Source: Asticcacaulis biprosthecium C19 (GTDB lineage: Bacteria > Pseudomonadota > Alphaproteobacteria > Caulobacterales > Caulobacteraceae). Taken from it: DNA of 39,397 nt. Position numbers and translations under genes: made by a program. Numbering within the stretch: the stretch's first letter is position 1; each line of letters starts with the position of its first letter. The DNA is taken from positions 2,226,432-2,265,828 of the forward strand of contig NZ_GL883077.1 in assembly GCF_000204015.1 (NCBI RefSeq). Reading direction: 5' to 3'. Below, piece after piece: positions 16,610 to 24,978 of the stretch. The notes below the pieces were generated by a model. That model was given only the letters and a program-made list of their open reading frames with translations. It did not search any database and had not been told where the DNA came from.

Positions 16610-16723
16610 ACCACCCCCGGGCACGTAAGCGAACGTTGTTACACGCGCAGGATGTACCTTGGAGCGTTAATAAGGGTTTAAAGTTACGGCGGTTAACGCA
16701 TAACGAGTGGTATCCGAGTTGCC

Positions 16724-17080
16724 CTAATATTCTCCTGCGATCGGCGGTCCACTGTGCGGGCCGGGGTCGTAACCAATCGCGATCCGGCTAATCTGCCGCT
16801 GCACTTCGTCTTCCAGCTCCGATTGTTCAGAGCCATATCGGTCAATCACCCCAAGCTGGTTCCAATGCGAGCGAGCAAATCCGTCTTCTAAGTGATTGTA
16901 ATAGATGACGTAGGAGCCGATCATCGCGACAACCCAGAACGAACCAAAAGTGGCCAGTGTCCATTCTTGCGGTGGAACGCAGATTGCATCCCAGAGGCGG
17001 CGTTGCTCCAACGACATGCGATCCCGGCCGTCATTTATCAGGTCCCAGAGCTGGCTTTCCGGAAACGACATGATGGTCAC
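16724..17080 (-). CDS. Hypothetical small membrane protein
   Basis: 118 residues if started at GTG 17080, whose first bases overlap the stop of the OsmC gene (GTGA); ATG 17071 is the alternative. Residues 40-62 form one clear transmembrane helix (LATFGSFWVVAMIGSYVIYY). A charged helical N-terminal part and an acidic soluble tail flank it. No family is recognised. The overlap implies co-translation with OsmC. Confidence 0.55.
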   Translation of the reverse strand: MTIMSFPESQLWDLINDGRDRMSLEQRRLWDAICVPPQEWTLATFGSFWVVAMIGSYVIYYNHLEDGFARSHWNQLGVIDRYGSEQSELEDEVQRQISRIAIGYDPGPHSGPPIAGEY

Positions 17081-17466
17081 GCCAGGCTGGTCTTGATGGT
17101 CAGGCCCTGTTTGAGGGTCTTGGTCACCGGCGTGCGTTCGGAAACATCCAGCAGGCGGGCGATCTGGTCCTTATCGAGCGGTCCGCTCAGCAAAAGCGTG
17201 CGGTCGATAAATTCCTTGCCGGTGTCGTCGCGGTAGAAGTGCAGCGCCACTTCAGCCGATTCCATTGGCCACTGTTTGCGGTCGGCATACATGCGCAGGG
17301 TAATCGCCGTGCAGGCCGACAGGGACGACAGCAGCAGGTCATAGGGCGCCAGGCCGGCGTTCTTGCCCCCATTGCCTTCGGGCTCGTCGGCGATCAGCGT
17401 GCGGCCGGCGGTTTCGATCTGGGTAGCGTAGGCTTCGGTGCCGATATGGGCTGTGGCGCGGGCCAT
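17077..17466 (-). CDS. OsmC family protein lacking the second catalytic Cys
   Basis: 129 residues, a single OsmC/Ohr-fold domain of the short YhfA-like kind. The first redox Cys is present in LSSLSACTAITLRMYADRKQ. The second, normally in a CPVxxTL motif, is replaced (SERTPVTKTLKQG), so thiol-based hydroperoxide reduction of the OsmC/Ohr type is doubtful. Conserved structural features such as GLAPYDLLLSSLSAC and a central helix followed by the strand ESAEVAL are retained. It lies downstream of DoxX, after a terminator-like hairpin, and overlaps the next small gene. Confidence 0.85.
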   Translation of the reverse strand: MARATAHIGTEAYATQIETAGRTLIADEPEGNGGKNAGLAPYDLLLSSLSACTAITLRMYADRKQWPMESAEVALHFYRDDTGKEFIDRTLLLSGPLDKDQIARLLDVSERTPVTKTLKQGLTIKTSLA

Positions 17467-17521
17467 GACGGAGTCCTTTGCGAGTCGTGAGCTGCTTACA
17501 AACCACGGATGCGGGCGAAGA

Positions 17522-17554
17522 AAAAGCTCTCCCGACGGTATCAGGAGAGCTTTT
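17522..17554 (-). terminator. Intrinsic terminator after doxX
   Basis: Arms AAAAGCTCTCC (17522-17532) and GGAGAGCTTTT (17544-17554) pair perfectly around an 11-base loop. Read on the minus strand the stem ends in a run of five T. It closes the pirin-wrbA-doxX transcript, so osmC probably has its own promoter in 17467-17520 or depends on read-through. Confidence 0.8.
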
Positions 17555-17558
17555 ATCG

Positions 17559-17966
17559 TCAGGCAAGGGCAGCGACCTTGGAACGGCGGTTGTCCAGACT
17601 GAAGGCGCCGGCGCCAAAGGCCACCACTTGCAGGAGACCGCCGACGATGGCGATGTTCTTCATGAAGTGGATCATCTGGTTCTGGTCGGCGAAATTGGCG
17701 TGGAAACCCATGGCGGCGGCGACCGTAAAGCCAGCCAAGGCAGCGGCGACCCAGCGGGTCTGGAAGCCGATGATCAGCAGCAGGCCGCCGACCAGTTCCA
17801 CCGCTACGGCAACGGCGTAGGCGGCTTCGGGGAAGGGCAGACCGGCCGCGGCGATGTAGCCAATGGTGCCTTCAGGGGCGGTCAGTTTGGAAAAACCGGA
17901 CAGAACAAAAATGGCGGCCAATAGCAGGCGGCCAAGGGCGGGCAGGTAGGATTGCGCTTTGGACAT
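17559..17966 (-). CDS. DoxX family membrane protein
   Basis: 135 residues with four hydrophobic helices (about 8-26, 45-65, 68-88, 104-122). The N-terminal GRLLLAAIFVLSGFSKL is the DoxX signature, and GGLLLIIGFQTRWVAAALAGF fits helix 2-3. DoxX-like proteins sit in the inner membrane and accompany thiol/quinone stress genes; the exact reaction is not known for this branch. It is third in the pirin-wrbA-doxX run, 86 bases after wrbA. Confidence 0.88.
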   Translation of the reverse strand: MSKAQSYLPALGRLLLAAIFVLSGFSKLTAPEGTIGYIAAAGLPFPEAAYAVAVAVELVGGLLLIIGFQTRWVAAALAGFTVAAAMGFHANFADQNQMIHFMKNIAIVGGLLQVVAFGAGAFSLDNRRSKVAALA

Positions 17967-18004
17967 AACAGATATCCTCAGAATTTGGGCAAAGGGATCC
18001 CGTC

Positions 18005-18027
18005 GCCGCCGAAGAGGCTTCGGCGGC
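18005..18027. other. Intercistronic hairpin between wrbA and doxX
   Basis: GCCGCCGAAG pairs with CTTCGGCGGC around a 3-base loop. No T run follows, so an RNA-stability or processing role is more likely than termination. Confidence 0.5.
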
Positions 18028-18052
18028 TTAGAGGACGGGTATAGACGTTGGG

Positions 18053-18652
18053 TTACTTGCTGAGCTTGATCGCGGCTTCGGCGACCTTGCGGCCTTGATA
18101 GCGGGCGCCGGCCAGTTCGTTCTCCGACGGTTGGCGCGAGCCGTCGCCGCCGGTGATGGTGGTCGCGCCATAGGGCGACCCGCCGGTGACTTCGTCGAGC
18201 TTCATCTGGCCCTGGAAGCCGTAGTCAAGGCCAACGATCACCATGCCGAAATGCAGCAGGTTGGTGATGATCGAGAACAGGGTGGTTTCCTGACCGCCGT
18301 GTTGCGTCGCCGTCGAGGTGAAGGCGGCGCCGACCTTGCCGTTTAGTGCGCCGCGCGCCCACAGGCCGCCGGCCCTGTCGAGGAAGGCCGCCATTTGCGA
18401 GGTCATACGCCCGAAGCGGGTGCCGGTGCCGACGATGATTGCGTCGTAGTCGGCCAGTTCTTCGATCGTGGCAATCGGCGCTTCCTGGTCCAGCTTATAG
18501 TAGGCGCCCTTGGCGACGTCTTCCGGCACGGTTTCCGGTACGCGCCTGATGACGGCCTCGGCGCCCGCTTCACGGACGCCTTCGGCAACGGCCTTGGCCA
18601 TGGTTTCGATGTGGCCGTAGGAGGAATAGTAGAGAACGAGAACCTTGGTCAT
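18053..18652 (-). CDS. wrbA: NAD(P)H:quinone oxidoreductase, WrbA type
   Basis: 199 residues, the usual size of WrbA. It is a flavodoxin-fold FMN enzyme that reduces quinones by two electrons in the cytoplasm, avoiding semiquinone radicals. The FMN phosphate loop is [12 protein letters not shown] (9-20), the second FMN contact is [18 protein letters not shown], and the third is [25 protein letters not shown] and [10 protein letters not shown] complete the WrbA signature. It lies 52 bases downstream of the pirin gene in a likely operon. Confidence 0.93.
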   Translation of the reverse strand: MTKVLVLYYSSYGHIETMAKAVAEGVREAGAEAVIRRVPETVPEDVAKGAYYKLDQEAPIATIEELADYDAIIVGTGTRFGRMTSQMAAFLDRAGGLWARGALNGKVGAAFTSTATQHGGQETTLFSIITNLLHFGMVIVGLDYGFQGQMKLDEVTGGSPYGATTITGGDGSRQPSENELAGARYQGRKVAEAAIKLSK

Positions 18653-18704
18653 GACGATTGTCCTTATTGGGTTCGAGGAGGCTGAGAGTTAAGTCGTAAG
18701 AAAG

Positions 18705-19571
18705 CTATTGGATTTGGCCCATGCGGCCGGCGTGGTAGTCGCGGACGGCCTGCTCCAGTTCGGCGATGGTGTTCATGACGAACGGGCCATGGCGAACGAT
18801 CGGGGCATCCAGCAGATCGCCGCCGACCAGCAACAGTTCGGTGTCGGGCGCGGCGGTCAGTTCGACCGTGTCTCCGGGCGCCAGGCGGGCTAACTGGCCC
18901 GCAGTGACGGTGTGGCCGTCGAGACGGGCTTCGCCGATCATCACATACAGCGCCAGTTCACGCGGTGCGTGGGCATCGAGGTTCAGGGCGCCGCCGCTCG
19001 TCAGCGAGGCATGGACGACGAAGGGATGGCCCGAGGTTTCGACAGGACCGGTTAGGGCACCGACCGTGCCGGCGATTAGACGGACCGTGCCGTTCAAAGA
19101 CGGGATCAGGGGGATCTCGTCGCGTTTGACGTGGCGATAGGCCGGCTCGACGTGCTTTTCGCCCTTCGGCATGTTGATCCACAACTGGATGCCGTGTTGA
19201 TGGCCGCCATCGCGGCGCATGACGTCGTCGGGCGATTCATCGTGGATGATGCCGCGGCCGGCGCGCATCCACTGGACTTCGCCGGGACCCATGGCGCTGA
19301 TATTGCCCAGGGAATCCTTGTGCTGCATGCGGCCTTCCAGCATCAGGGTCAGGGTTTCGATGCCGGCATGGGGATGGGCCGAGGCGCCCTTGGCTTCACC
19401 GGGTTGGACGTCGATCGGGCCGAACTGATCCAGGAAGATGAAAGGGCCGATGGCTTCGTAGCGGCGCGAAGGGATGGCGCGGCGGACTTCGAACCCGTCG
19501 CCTTCCAGGGTGCGGAAAGCGTCGTGGATGGTCGCAACGGCGCGGGTCCTGGTGGCTGTCAAGGTGGACAT
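18705..19571 (-). CDS. Pirin family protein
   Basis: 288 residues, a bicupin. The N-terminal cupin holds the metal-site residues in HPHAGIETLTLMLEG and the later HDE of GRGIIHDESP. FIFLDQFGP and GEVQWMRAG are also typical. Bacterial pirins such as YhhW have quercetinase activity, others bind partner enzymes; for this protein the substrate is unknown. It is the first gene of a run with wrbA and doxX, and diverges from a LysR gene, a common arrangement for quinone/electrophile response units. Confidence 0.9.
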   Translation of the reverse strand: MSTLTATRTRAVATIHDAFRTLEGDGFEVRRAIPSRRYEAIGPFIFLDQFGPIDVQPGEAKGASAHPHAGIETLTLMLEGRMQHKDSLGNISAMGPGEVQWMRAGRGIIHDESPDDVMRRDGGHQHGIQLWINMPKGEKHVEPAYRHVKRDEIPLIPSLNGTVRLIAGTVGALTGPVETSGHPFVVHASLTSGGALNLDAHAPRELALYVMIGEARLDGHTVTAGQLARLAPGDTVELTAAPDTELLLVGGDLLDAPIVRHGPFVMNTIAELEQAVRDYHAGRMGQIQ

Positions 19572-19665
19572 ATCGTCTCTCCTTCATTCGATGGAGCGTT
19601 TATATGCCGGTTGATGTGTTCTGAAAATCCGCATAATATTGAACAAACTTTTCAGGAAATTCGAT
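19572..19665. promoter_or_regulatory. Divergent pirin/LysR promoter with dyad symmetry
   Basis: TGTTC (19617-19621) and GAACA (19641-19645) form a spaced inverted repeat, with a second pair TGAAAA (19622-19627) and TTTTCA (19649-19654). LysR proteins usually bind such dyads between their own gene and a divergent target. AGGAAA before 19666 sets the LysR start. Confidence 0.45.
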
Positions 19666-20559
19666 ATGTCTCAGATCGGCACCCCCAGTCTCGATCAGCT
19701 TCAAGTCCTGGTCTGCGTGGTCGAAACCGGCAGCTTCGCCGCGGCGGCGAGACGGTTGAACCGAGCGACGTCGGCGATCAGCTACGCCATCGACACCATG
19801 GAATTCCAACTGGGCCTGACCCTTTTCGAGCGCATTGGCACCAAGAAGCCGGAACTGACCGAGGCCGGCCGGGCGTTGTTGTCGTTCGCGCGGTCGATCC
19901 TGCACGGCATGGACAAGCTGAAGGCGCGGGCCGTGTCGCTGCGCGAGGGCCAGGAGGCAGAGGTGTCGATTGCCGTCGACGTCATGCTGCCGACGGCGCG
20001 GCTGATCGATGCCCTGCAGGCCTTTCAGGCGGCGTTTCCGACGGTCTTGCTGCGGCTGCATGTCGAGGCGCTGGGGGCGATTTCACAACTGGTGCTGGAT
20101 GGGACGGCGCGGGTTGGGATCAGCGGGCCGCTGAACGTCTCGGCCGAAGGCATGGAGCGCAGCCAGATCGGCTATGTTCGCCTGGTCCCTGTGGCGGCGC
20201 CGTTTCACCCCCTGGCGCGGGCCGGGCGGCATGCGCCGGGCGATGCGCGTGAACATATTCAGTTGGTGCTTACCGACCGCTCGCCGCTGACCAAGGGCCG
20301 GGATTTCGGCGTCATCGCCACCAAGACCTGGCGGCTGGCCGATCTGGGCGCCAAGCACGCCCTGCTGCTGGCCGGCGTGGGCTGGGGTTCGATGCCCGAT
20401 CCGATGGTGCGTGGCGACCTGGAAGCCGGTCGGCTGGTCGAACTGGATCTGCCCGACTGGAAGGACGCCGTCTATCCGCTACAGGCGGTGTGGCTGTCGC
20501 AAACCCCGCCCGGACCGGCGACCCAGTGGCTGATCGACCGGTTCACCGGGCAGGTGTAG
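19666..20559 (+). CDS. LysR-family transcriptional regulator
   Basis: 297 residues from ATG 19666; the open frame upstream to TTG 19639 is less likely. Residues 6-64 are the LysR winged HTH (LDQLQVLVCVVETGSFAAAARRLNRATSAISYAIDTME). Residues 90-297 form the ligand-binding domain (VSIAVDVMLPTARLIDALQAFQAAFP, LHVEALGAISQLVLDGTARVGISG). It diverges from pirin-wrbA-doxX and most likely activates that operon in response to a quinone or other electrophile; the inducer is inferred. Its TAG stop lies inside the first arm of a downstream inverted repeat. Confidence 0.92.
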   Translation: MSQIGTPSLDQLQVLVCVVETGSFAAAARRLNRATSAISYAIDTMEFQLGLTLFERIGTKKPELTEAGRALLSFARSILHGMDKLKARAVSLREGQEAEVSIAVDVMLPTARLIDALQAFQAAFPTVLLRLHVEALGAISQLVLDGTARVGISGPLNVSAEGMERSQIGYVRLVPVAAPFHPLARAGRHAPGDAREHIQLVLTDRSPLTKGRDFGVIATKTWRLADLGAKHALLLAGVGWGSMPDPMVRGDLEAGRLVELDLPDWKDAVYPLQAVWLSQTPPGPATQWLIDRFTGQV

Positions 20560-20660
20560 AAAGATTGCAGGGGTCGCGGACCCCTGCACCCCGATACTGG
20601 GACAAAGTTACCTATCGCGGTTTCGAGGTGCAGGAGGCCGTGCCTCCTGCAATCTTTCTA
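20557..20660. repeat. Three-stem palindromic element shared by two convergent genes
   Basis: Bases 20557-20571 are exactly complementary to 20646-20660, and both arms contain the stop codons of the flanking convergent genes (LysR and GH51). Inside are two perfect 9-bp hairpins with 3-base loops: GCAGGGGTC-GCG-GACCCCTGC (20567-20587) and GCAGGAGGC-CGT-GCCTCCTGC (20630-20650). It probably terminates both transcripts. Confidence 0.75.
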
Positions 20661-22247
20661 CTCCAACACCACCACCGTGACCGACTCTGGTGCCAGCTTC
20701 AGGCTCAGCTTGCCGCCTGAGGCCTTGGCCGCGATCGGGCGTGGCTTGACCGTGTCAGGTTTGTCGAAGGTGTTGATGCTGTCGATCTCCGGCGCATACA
20801 GGGTCTCACCGCGTGCGGTCTTGGCCGAAAAGCCCAGGGCATTCAGATCAACCTCCACCGGAGCCTTCGGATCGACATTGGTCAGCGAGACATAGATCTT
20901 GCCGTCCTTGCCTTTCGCCGCGGCGACATCCAGGCGGGGCAGGGTGATCCCGTCTATCGTAAACGTCCCGGCATCGGCCGTCACCGGCAGGAAGGTGGCA
21001 TCCTGGAACGGCACATACAGCTTGAAGACATGGTAGGTCGGAGTGACCACCATCTTGTCGCCCTGGGTCAGAATCATGGCCTGGAGCACATTGATCATCT
21101 GGGCGACATTGGCCATGCGCACCCTTTCGGCATGACGCGTGAAGATGTTGATGGTCACGGCCGCCACGATGGCGTCGCGCTGGGAGTTCTGCTGATGCAG
21201 GAAGCGCGGGTGCGACCCCGGCGCCGGCGTGTGCCAGGTGCCCCATTCGTCGACGACAAGGGCGACCTTCTTCTGCGGGTCGTATTTGTCCATGATGGCC
21301 GAGTGTTTGCTGACCAGCTCTTCCATCTTATAGGCCGAGCGGATGACGTGGGTGTAGGCCGGTTCGTCGAAGTCCTGGGCGGAATAGTGCGGCGGCCACT
21401 GGTCGAAGCCGGAATAGTAGTGCAGCGACAGGCCGTCGATCGACCACGAGAAGATCTGCTTGGTCGAGGCCTCCATCATGACCTCGGTCCACTTGTAGTC
21501 ATCGACATTGGCGCCCGAGGCGATGCGCTTCATGCCGTTCGGGTCATAATCGCCGTTCGGCAATTGCTGGGCGTTGTCGTAGTTGCGAGCAAAGGTGGCG
21601 TAGGTCTTGTAGACATTGGCATAATGCTCCGGCGTCATCGAGCCGCCGCAGCCCCAGCTTTCGTTGCCGACGCCGAAGAAGGGCACCTTGAACGGGGCAG
21701 GATGGCCGTTGGCGACGCGCTCGCGGGCCACGGACGATATGGCGGGATCGGCCGTCATATATTCCAGCCAGTCGGACATTTCCTGCACCGTGCCGGAACC
21801 GACATTGCCCGACATGTAGGCTTCGGAATCGATCTGGTCGATGAAGTCCATGAATTCGTGGGTGCCGAAATGGTTGGATTCCGCCACGCGGCCCCACAGG
21901 TAGTTGACCGTCGACGGACGCTTGTCCTTTGGGCCGATGCCGTTGTGCCAATGGTAGTCGTCGGCATAGCAGCCGCCGGGCCAGCGGATATTTGGGACCT
22001 TGATCTCTTTTAGCGCGGCGACGACGTCGTTGCGGATGCCGCGGGTATTGGGGATGGGCGAGTCTTCTCCGACCCAGATGCCGTCATAGATGCCGGTGCC
22101 CAGGTGCTCGGCGAACTGGCCAAAGATGTGGCGGCTGATCTGCGGTCCGGGCTTGGTGGTGTCGACGGTCACAGGGGTGCCGGCCAGTACGGGTGTGGCG
22201 GCCAGAAAGAGGGCGGCGATCGCCCCGGCAAGATAGGTTTTCATCAT
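20658..22247 (-). CDS. GH51 alpha-L-arabinofuranosidase
   Basis: 529 residues from ATG 22247 (AGGAG four bases before; a second ATG follows at once). A signal peptide ends near VLAG, residue 23, so the enzyme is exported, unlike many intracellular GH51 enzymes. The barrel shows RWPGGCYADDYHW, acid/base Glu196 in GVGNESWGCGG and nucleophile Glu334 in VVDEWGTWH. The C-terminal beta-domain ends KLAPESVTVVVLE. It would remove alpha-linked arabinofuranose from arabinan or arabinoxylan. It follows a GH127 gene on the same strand, 218 bases apart, so the two probably act together on arabinose-rich plant material. The open frame before 22247 is repeat DNA. Confidence 0.93.
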   Translation of the reverse strand: MMKTYLAGAIAALFLAATPVLAGTPVTVDTTKPGPQISRHIFGQFAEHLGTGIYDGIWVGEDSPIPNTRGIRNDVVAALKEIKVPNIRWPGGCYADDYHWHNGIGPKDKRPSTVNYLWGRVAESNHFGTHEFMDFIDQIDSEAYMSGNVGSGTVQEMSDWLEYMTADPAISSVARERVANGHPAPFKVPFFGVGNESWGCGGSMTPEHYANVYKTYATFARNYDNAQQLPNGDYDPNGMKRIASGANVDDYKWTEVMMEASTKQIFSWSIDGLSLHYYSGFDQWPPHYSAQDFDEPAYTHVIRSAYKMEELVSKHSAIMDKYDPQKKVALVVDEWGTWHTPAPGSHPRFLHQQNSQRDAIVAAVTINIFTRHAERVRMANVAQMINVLQAMILTQGDKMVVTPTYHVFKLYVPFQDATFLPVTADAGTFTIDGITLPRLDVAAAKGKDGKIYVSLTNVDPKAPVEVDLNALGFSAKTARGETLYAPEIDSINTFDKPDTVKPRPIAAKASGGKLSLKLAPESVTVVVLE

Positions 22248-22257
22248 CCAACTCCTC

Positions 22258-22462
22258 TTATACCTCCCCGCCGTCAGTGGGGAGGGGGACCATGAGCGTA
22301 ACGAAGCAAAGCGAAGTGTAGCGAAATGGTGGTGGGGCGACTTGCTGTCGGAGTAACAGCTACGGCGCTTCCGAAAGAAGTCGCCCCACCACCGCACCTC
22401 ACTCACTTCGCCTTCGGCTACGTTTCGCTCGAGCGGTTCCCCTCCCCACACGTGGGGAGGTA
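22258..22462. repeat. Nested palindromic repeat between GH51 and GH127
   Basis: No gene. Outer arms carry TACCTCCCC (from 22260) and GGGGAGGTA (to 22462); inner 16-bp perfect arms GGTGGTGGGGCGACTT (22328-22343) and complement (22378-22393) flank a 34-base loop. CCTCCCCACACGTGGGGAGG (22441-22460) is the near-copy of the palindrome at 10895-10914. It would fold strongly in the GH127-GH51 transcript. Confidence 0.7.
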
Positions 22463-22465
22463 TGA

Positions 22466-24787
22466 TTAAGCTTGCGCCTTTTCCGGCCTTAGCGACCGCA
22501 CTTCAAACACATCCAGGCCCGAGCCCCGCGTGGTGAACCGCACCCGGACCTTGTCCTTGCCGGCCGTCATCGCCGCCGGCACGGCATAGTCCACGACCCG
22601 GAACTGCGCCTCTGACGGGTAGTCCAGCTTTTCGTTGGTCAACAGCACCCCATCGACTGTGATATCGAAATTGCGCCGGATATCCTGGCCCCAGTAGGTG
22701 ACCTGCAACACGGTCTGCGCTTCCACGGCCAAATCGAACTCGAAATACTTGCCAGTCGTCCACATCAGCCAGCGGCCCGACCGGCCCAAACGAGACGACG
22801 GCTCGGAAATGTCGGTGGCGAAGGCATGATCACGCTCAGGCTGCATCTCGCCCAGCCGCATGATGTCGATGGTTCGCCAGTTCAGCGCGACGCGATCGGC
22901 CTCGGCCTCCTCATAGGCGGCCTTTTCGACTTGCCATTGCGCCTCGGTGAACAGCGGGAAATAGACGGCCGTCCGGCGATGATACTGATTGAAGAAAGGC
23001 ACCAGTTGCAAGGCCTGTGGCTGGGCATTCAAGGTCAGACTCCCGCGATCGACGGCGCCCAAGGCACTGGCGGCCACGACCACCGGCGCCTGGGGGACAT
23101 CACCCTGCGCAGGCCCCATATCACCCGCCATGACCATCGGCCCCTTGATGAAGGCGGCCAGGCGCGGGTTGTCCGGCATGGTCTCGACCTTCAGCGCGTG
23201 GGGCAGGGTGAGCACCACCGTATCGCCAGCCTTCCACGCACGGCGCACCCGGACATAGCCATTCTTGACCAGCAGCGGGGTGTTCTTGCCATTGACCGAC
23301 AACCGCGGTCCGTCGGCCCATTTCGGCACCCGAATGGCCAGGGTGAAATCGGCCGTGCCCTGCGGCGTGACGGTAAAGGTCACCGGCTCGCCCTTCAGGA
23401 TATCGCCGCTCAAGGCAATCTTCGTCGCCTTGTCAGTCCAGCTCAGTTCAGACGGGATGAACAGGTTGGCGTAGACGGTGTCGCCACCACCGGCCTGACG
23501 CCACCAGATCGAGTCACCGTGCTTGGCGTGGCTTTCCATGCCCGAGCCGACGCAGCACCAGAAGCTGGTGTCCGGCGTCGAATAGAGCCGTTGCGACCCC
23601 GAAGCCAGGGGCACGAAATAGACGAAGGCGCCGGTCTGCGGATCCTGGTGGGCCAGGATGTGGTTGAGATGGGCGCGCTCATAATAGTCGAACCAGGCGG
23701 CGTCAGGCTGCCACTGATACAGATGCCGCGTCAGCTTTAGCATATTGTAGGTGTTGCAGCTTTCGCAGGTCTTGTCGTCGAGCCGGCCACTAAGCTTGTC
23801 CGGGGCGCCGAAATGCTCACCGGCCGAATTGCCACCGATGACATAGGAATGGTGATGGATGACGCGGTCCCAGAAGTAGGACGCGGTGTCGCCATAGGCC
23901 TTGTCGCCGGTGACTTCGTAAAGGCGGGCCAAGCCGATCAGCTTGGGGATCTGGGTGTTGGCGTGCTTGCCTTCCAACTCGTCGCGGCGCTGGGCCAACG
24001 GCGTCAGGACGGCCTTGTGGTAGATGCGCCGGGCCGTATCGAGATAGCGTTTGTCGCCCGTGCGGACATACATCTCGGCGTAGGTCTCGTTCAGCCCGCC
24101 GTGCTCGGCGGCCAGAACCTTTTGCATCTCTTCGTCCGACAAATCCCCCAGCACACCGATCAAATAGTCGGACATGCCGATGGCGATTTTCAGCGCCTGA
24201 CCGTTGTTGGCGTAGCGGTGGGCATCGAGCAACCCGGCATGGACCTTGTGCCAGGTATACAGTGGCACCCAACCGCCGTTGAGGTCGAAACCGTGCGAGG
24301 TGATGACGTGCTTGCGGACCTCTTCATAGACGATCTTGCCGTCCTGAAGCTTGCCATCGCGCTCGACGGTGGTGCCACCGATATAGCCGTCGCCGTGGGC
24401 CTTCTGGATGATGGCCATCTCGCTGACGGTATAGTCGAGCTTGGCTTTATAGGCCGGGTCGCGCGTCTGGGCGTAGGCCAGGCCCAGCGCCGTCAGGTAG
24501 TGGCCCAGGCTGTGGCCGGCAATGCCCATGTTTTCCCAGCCGCCGTAGATATCGCCCTTCGGCGCCAGGCCAGCGGATTTATGAAAGTTGTGCAGAAGCC
24601 GGTCGGGCTCCAGCGACAAGAGATAGTGGCCATTGGCATCGACGGCATCGCGCCATACGGACGGCATGAGGGTGACGGCTTCGAGCGGGAAGGGGGCCAC
24701 CTTGACCGGATCGGCAGCGGCGTGGGCAACAGCCGGCAAACCCGCCAAGGCTGCGCTGGTCAACATAAGACCGCGACGCGTAAACAT
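22466..24787 (-). CDS. GH127 beta-L-arabinofuranosidase
   Basis: 773 residues from ATG 24787 (GGGAG seven bases before). The start MFTRRGLMLTSAALAGLPAV is a signal peptide, possibly Tat-like, so the enzyme is exported. An alpha/alpha-toroid domain follows with SLGHYLTALGLAY and HGGLNETYAEMY. The metal and catalytic site is complete: Glu342 and Cys344 in CESCNTYNML, and Cys411-Cys412 in FWCCVGSGMESHAKHG, matching Glu338, Cys340, Cys417 (nucleophile) and Cys418 of Bifidobacterium HypBA1. C-terminal beta-domains run from about 450, with an extra carbohydrate-binding-like segment at the end. It would release beta-linked arabinofuranose, as in extensin or pectin side chains, complementing GH51 downstream. 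Confidence 0.92.
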   Translation of the reverse strand: MFTRRGLMLTSAALAGLPAVAHAAADPVKVAPFPLEAVTLMPSVWRDAVDANGHYLLSLEPDRLLHNFHKSAGLAPKGDIYGGWENMGIAGHSLGHYLTALGLAYAQTRDPAYKAKLDYTVSEMAIIQKAHGDGYIGGTTVERDGKLQDGKIVYEEVRKHVITSHGFDLNGGWVPLYTWHKVHAGLLDAHRYANNGQALKIAIGMSDYLIGVLGDLSDEEMQKVLAAEHGGLNETYAEMYVRTGDKRYLDTARRIYHKAVLTPLAQRRDELEGKHANTQIPKLIGLARLYEVTGDKAYGDTASYFWDRVIHHHSYVIGGNSAGEHFGAPDKLSGRLDDKTCESCNTYNMLKLTRHLYQWQPDAAWFDYYERAHLNHILAHQDPQTGAFVYFVPLASGSQRLYSTPDTSFWCCVGSGMESHAKHGDSIWWRQAGGGDTVYANLFIPSELSWTDKATKIALSGDILKGEPVTFTVTPQGTADFTLAIRVPKWADGPRLSVNGKNTPLLVKNGYVRVRRAWKAGDTVVLTLPHALKVETMPDNPRLAAFIKGPMVMAGDMGPAQGDVPQAPVVVAASALGAVDRGSLTLNAQPQALQLVPFFNQYHRRTAVYFPLFTEAQWQVEKAAYEEAEADRVALNWRTIDIMRLGEMQPERDHAFATDISEPSSRLGRSGRWLMWTTGKYFEFDLAVEAQTVLQVTYWGQDIRRNFDITVDGVLLTNEKLDYPSEAQFRVVDYAVPAAMTAGKDKVRVRFTTRGSGLDVFEVRSLRPEKAQA

Positions 24788-24978
24788 GTACCATCTCCCT
24801 GCTTTTTGTCTGACAATAAGGAGTCGGTTGGGTGGCGTCAATGGGGGAGGCGTACCCAAGGTGGACATTTATGTATGACCAATTGATGCCTTGTATTTGT
24901 GTGGACGCTCATTAGACCTGAGAACTTGGCCTTGAAAAACGGGCTCGCTGGCCTGGTATCATGATAATGCCGGCCTAT

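Noticed and set aside
21030-22013. 327-codon plus-strand frame opposite the GH51 gene
   Set aside because: GH51 catalytic motifs on the minus strand are complete; the plus frame is Val/Gly/Arg/His-rich shadow text.
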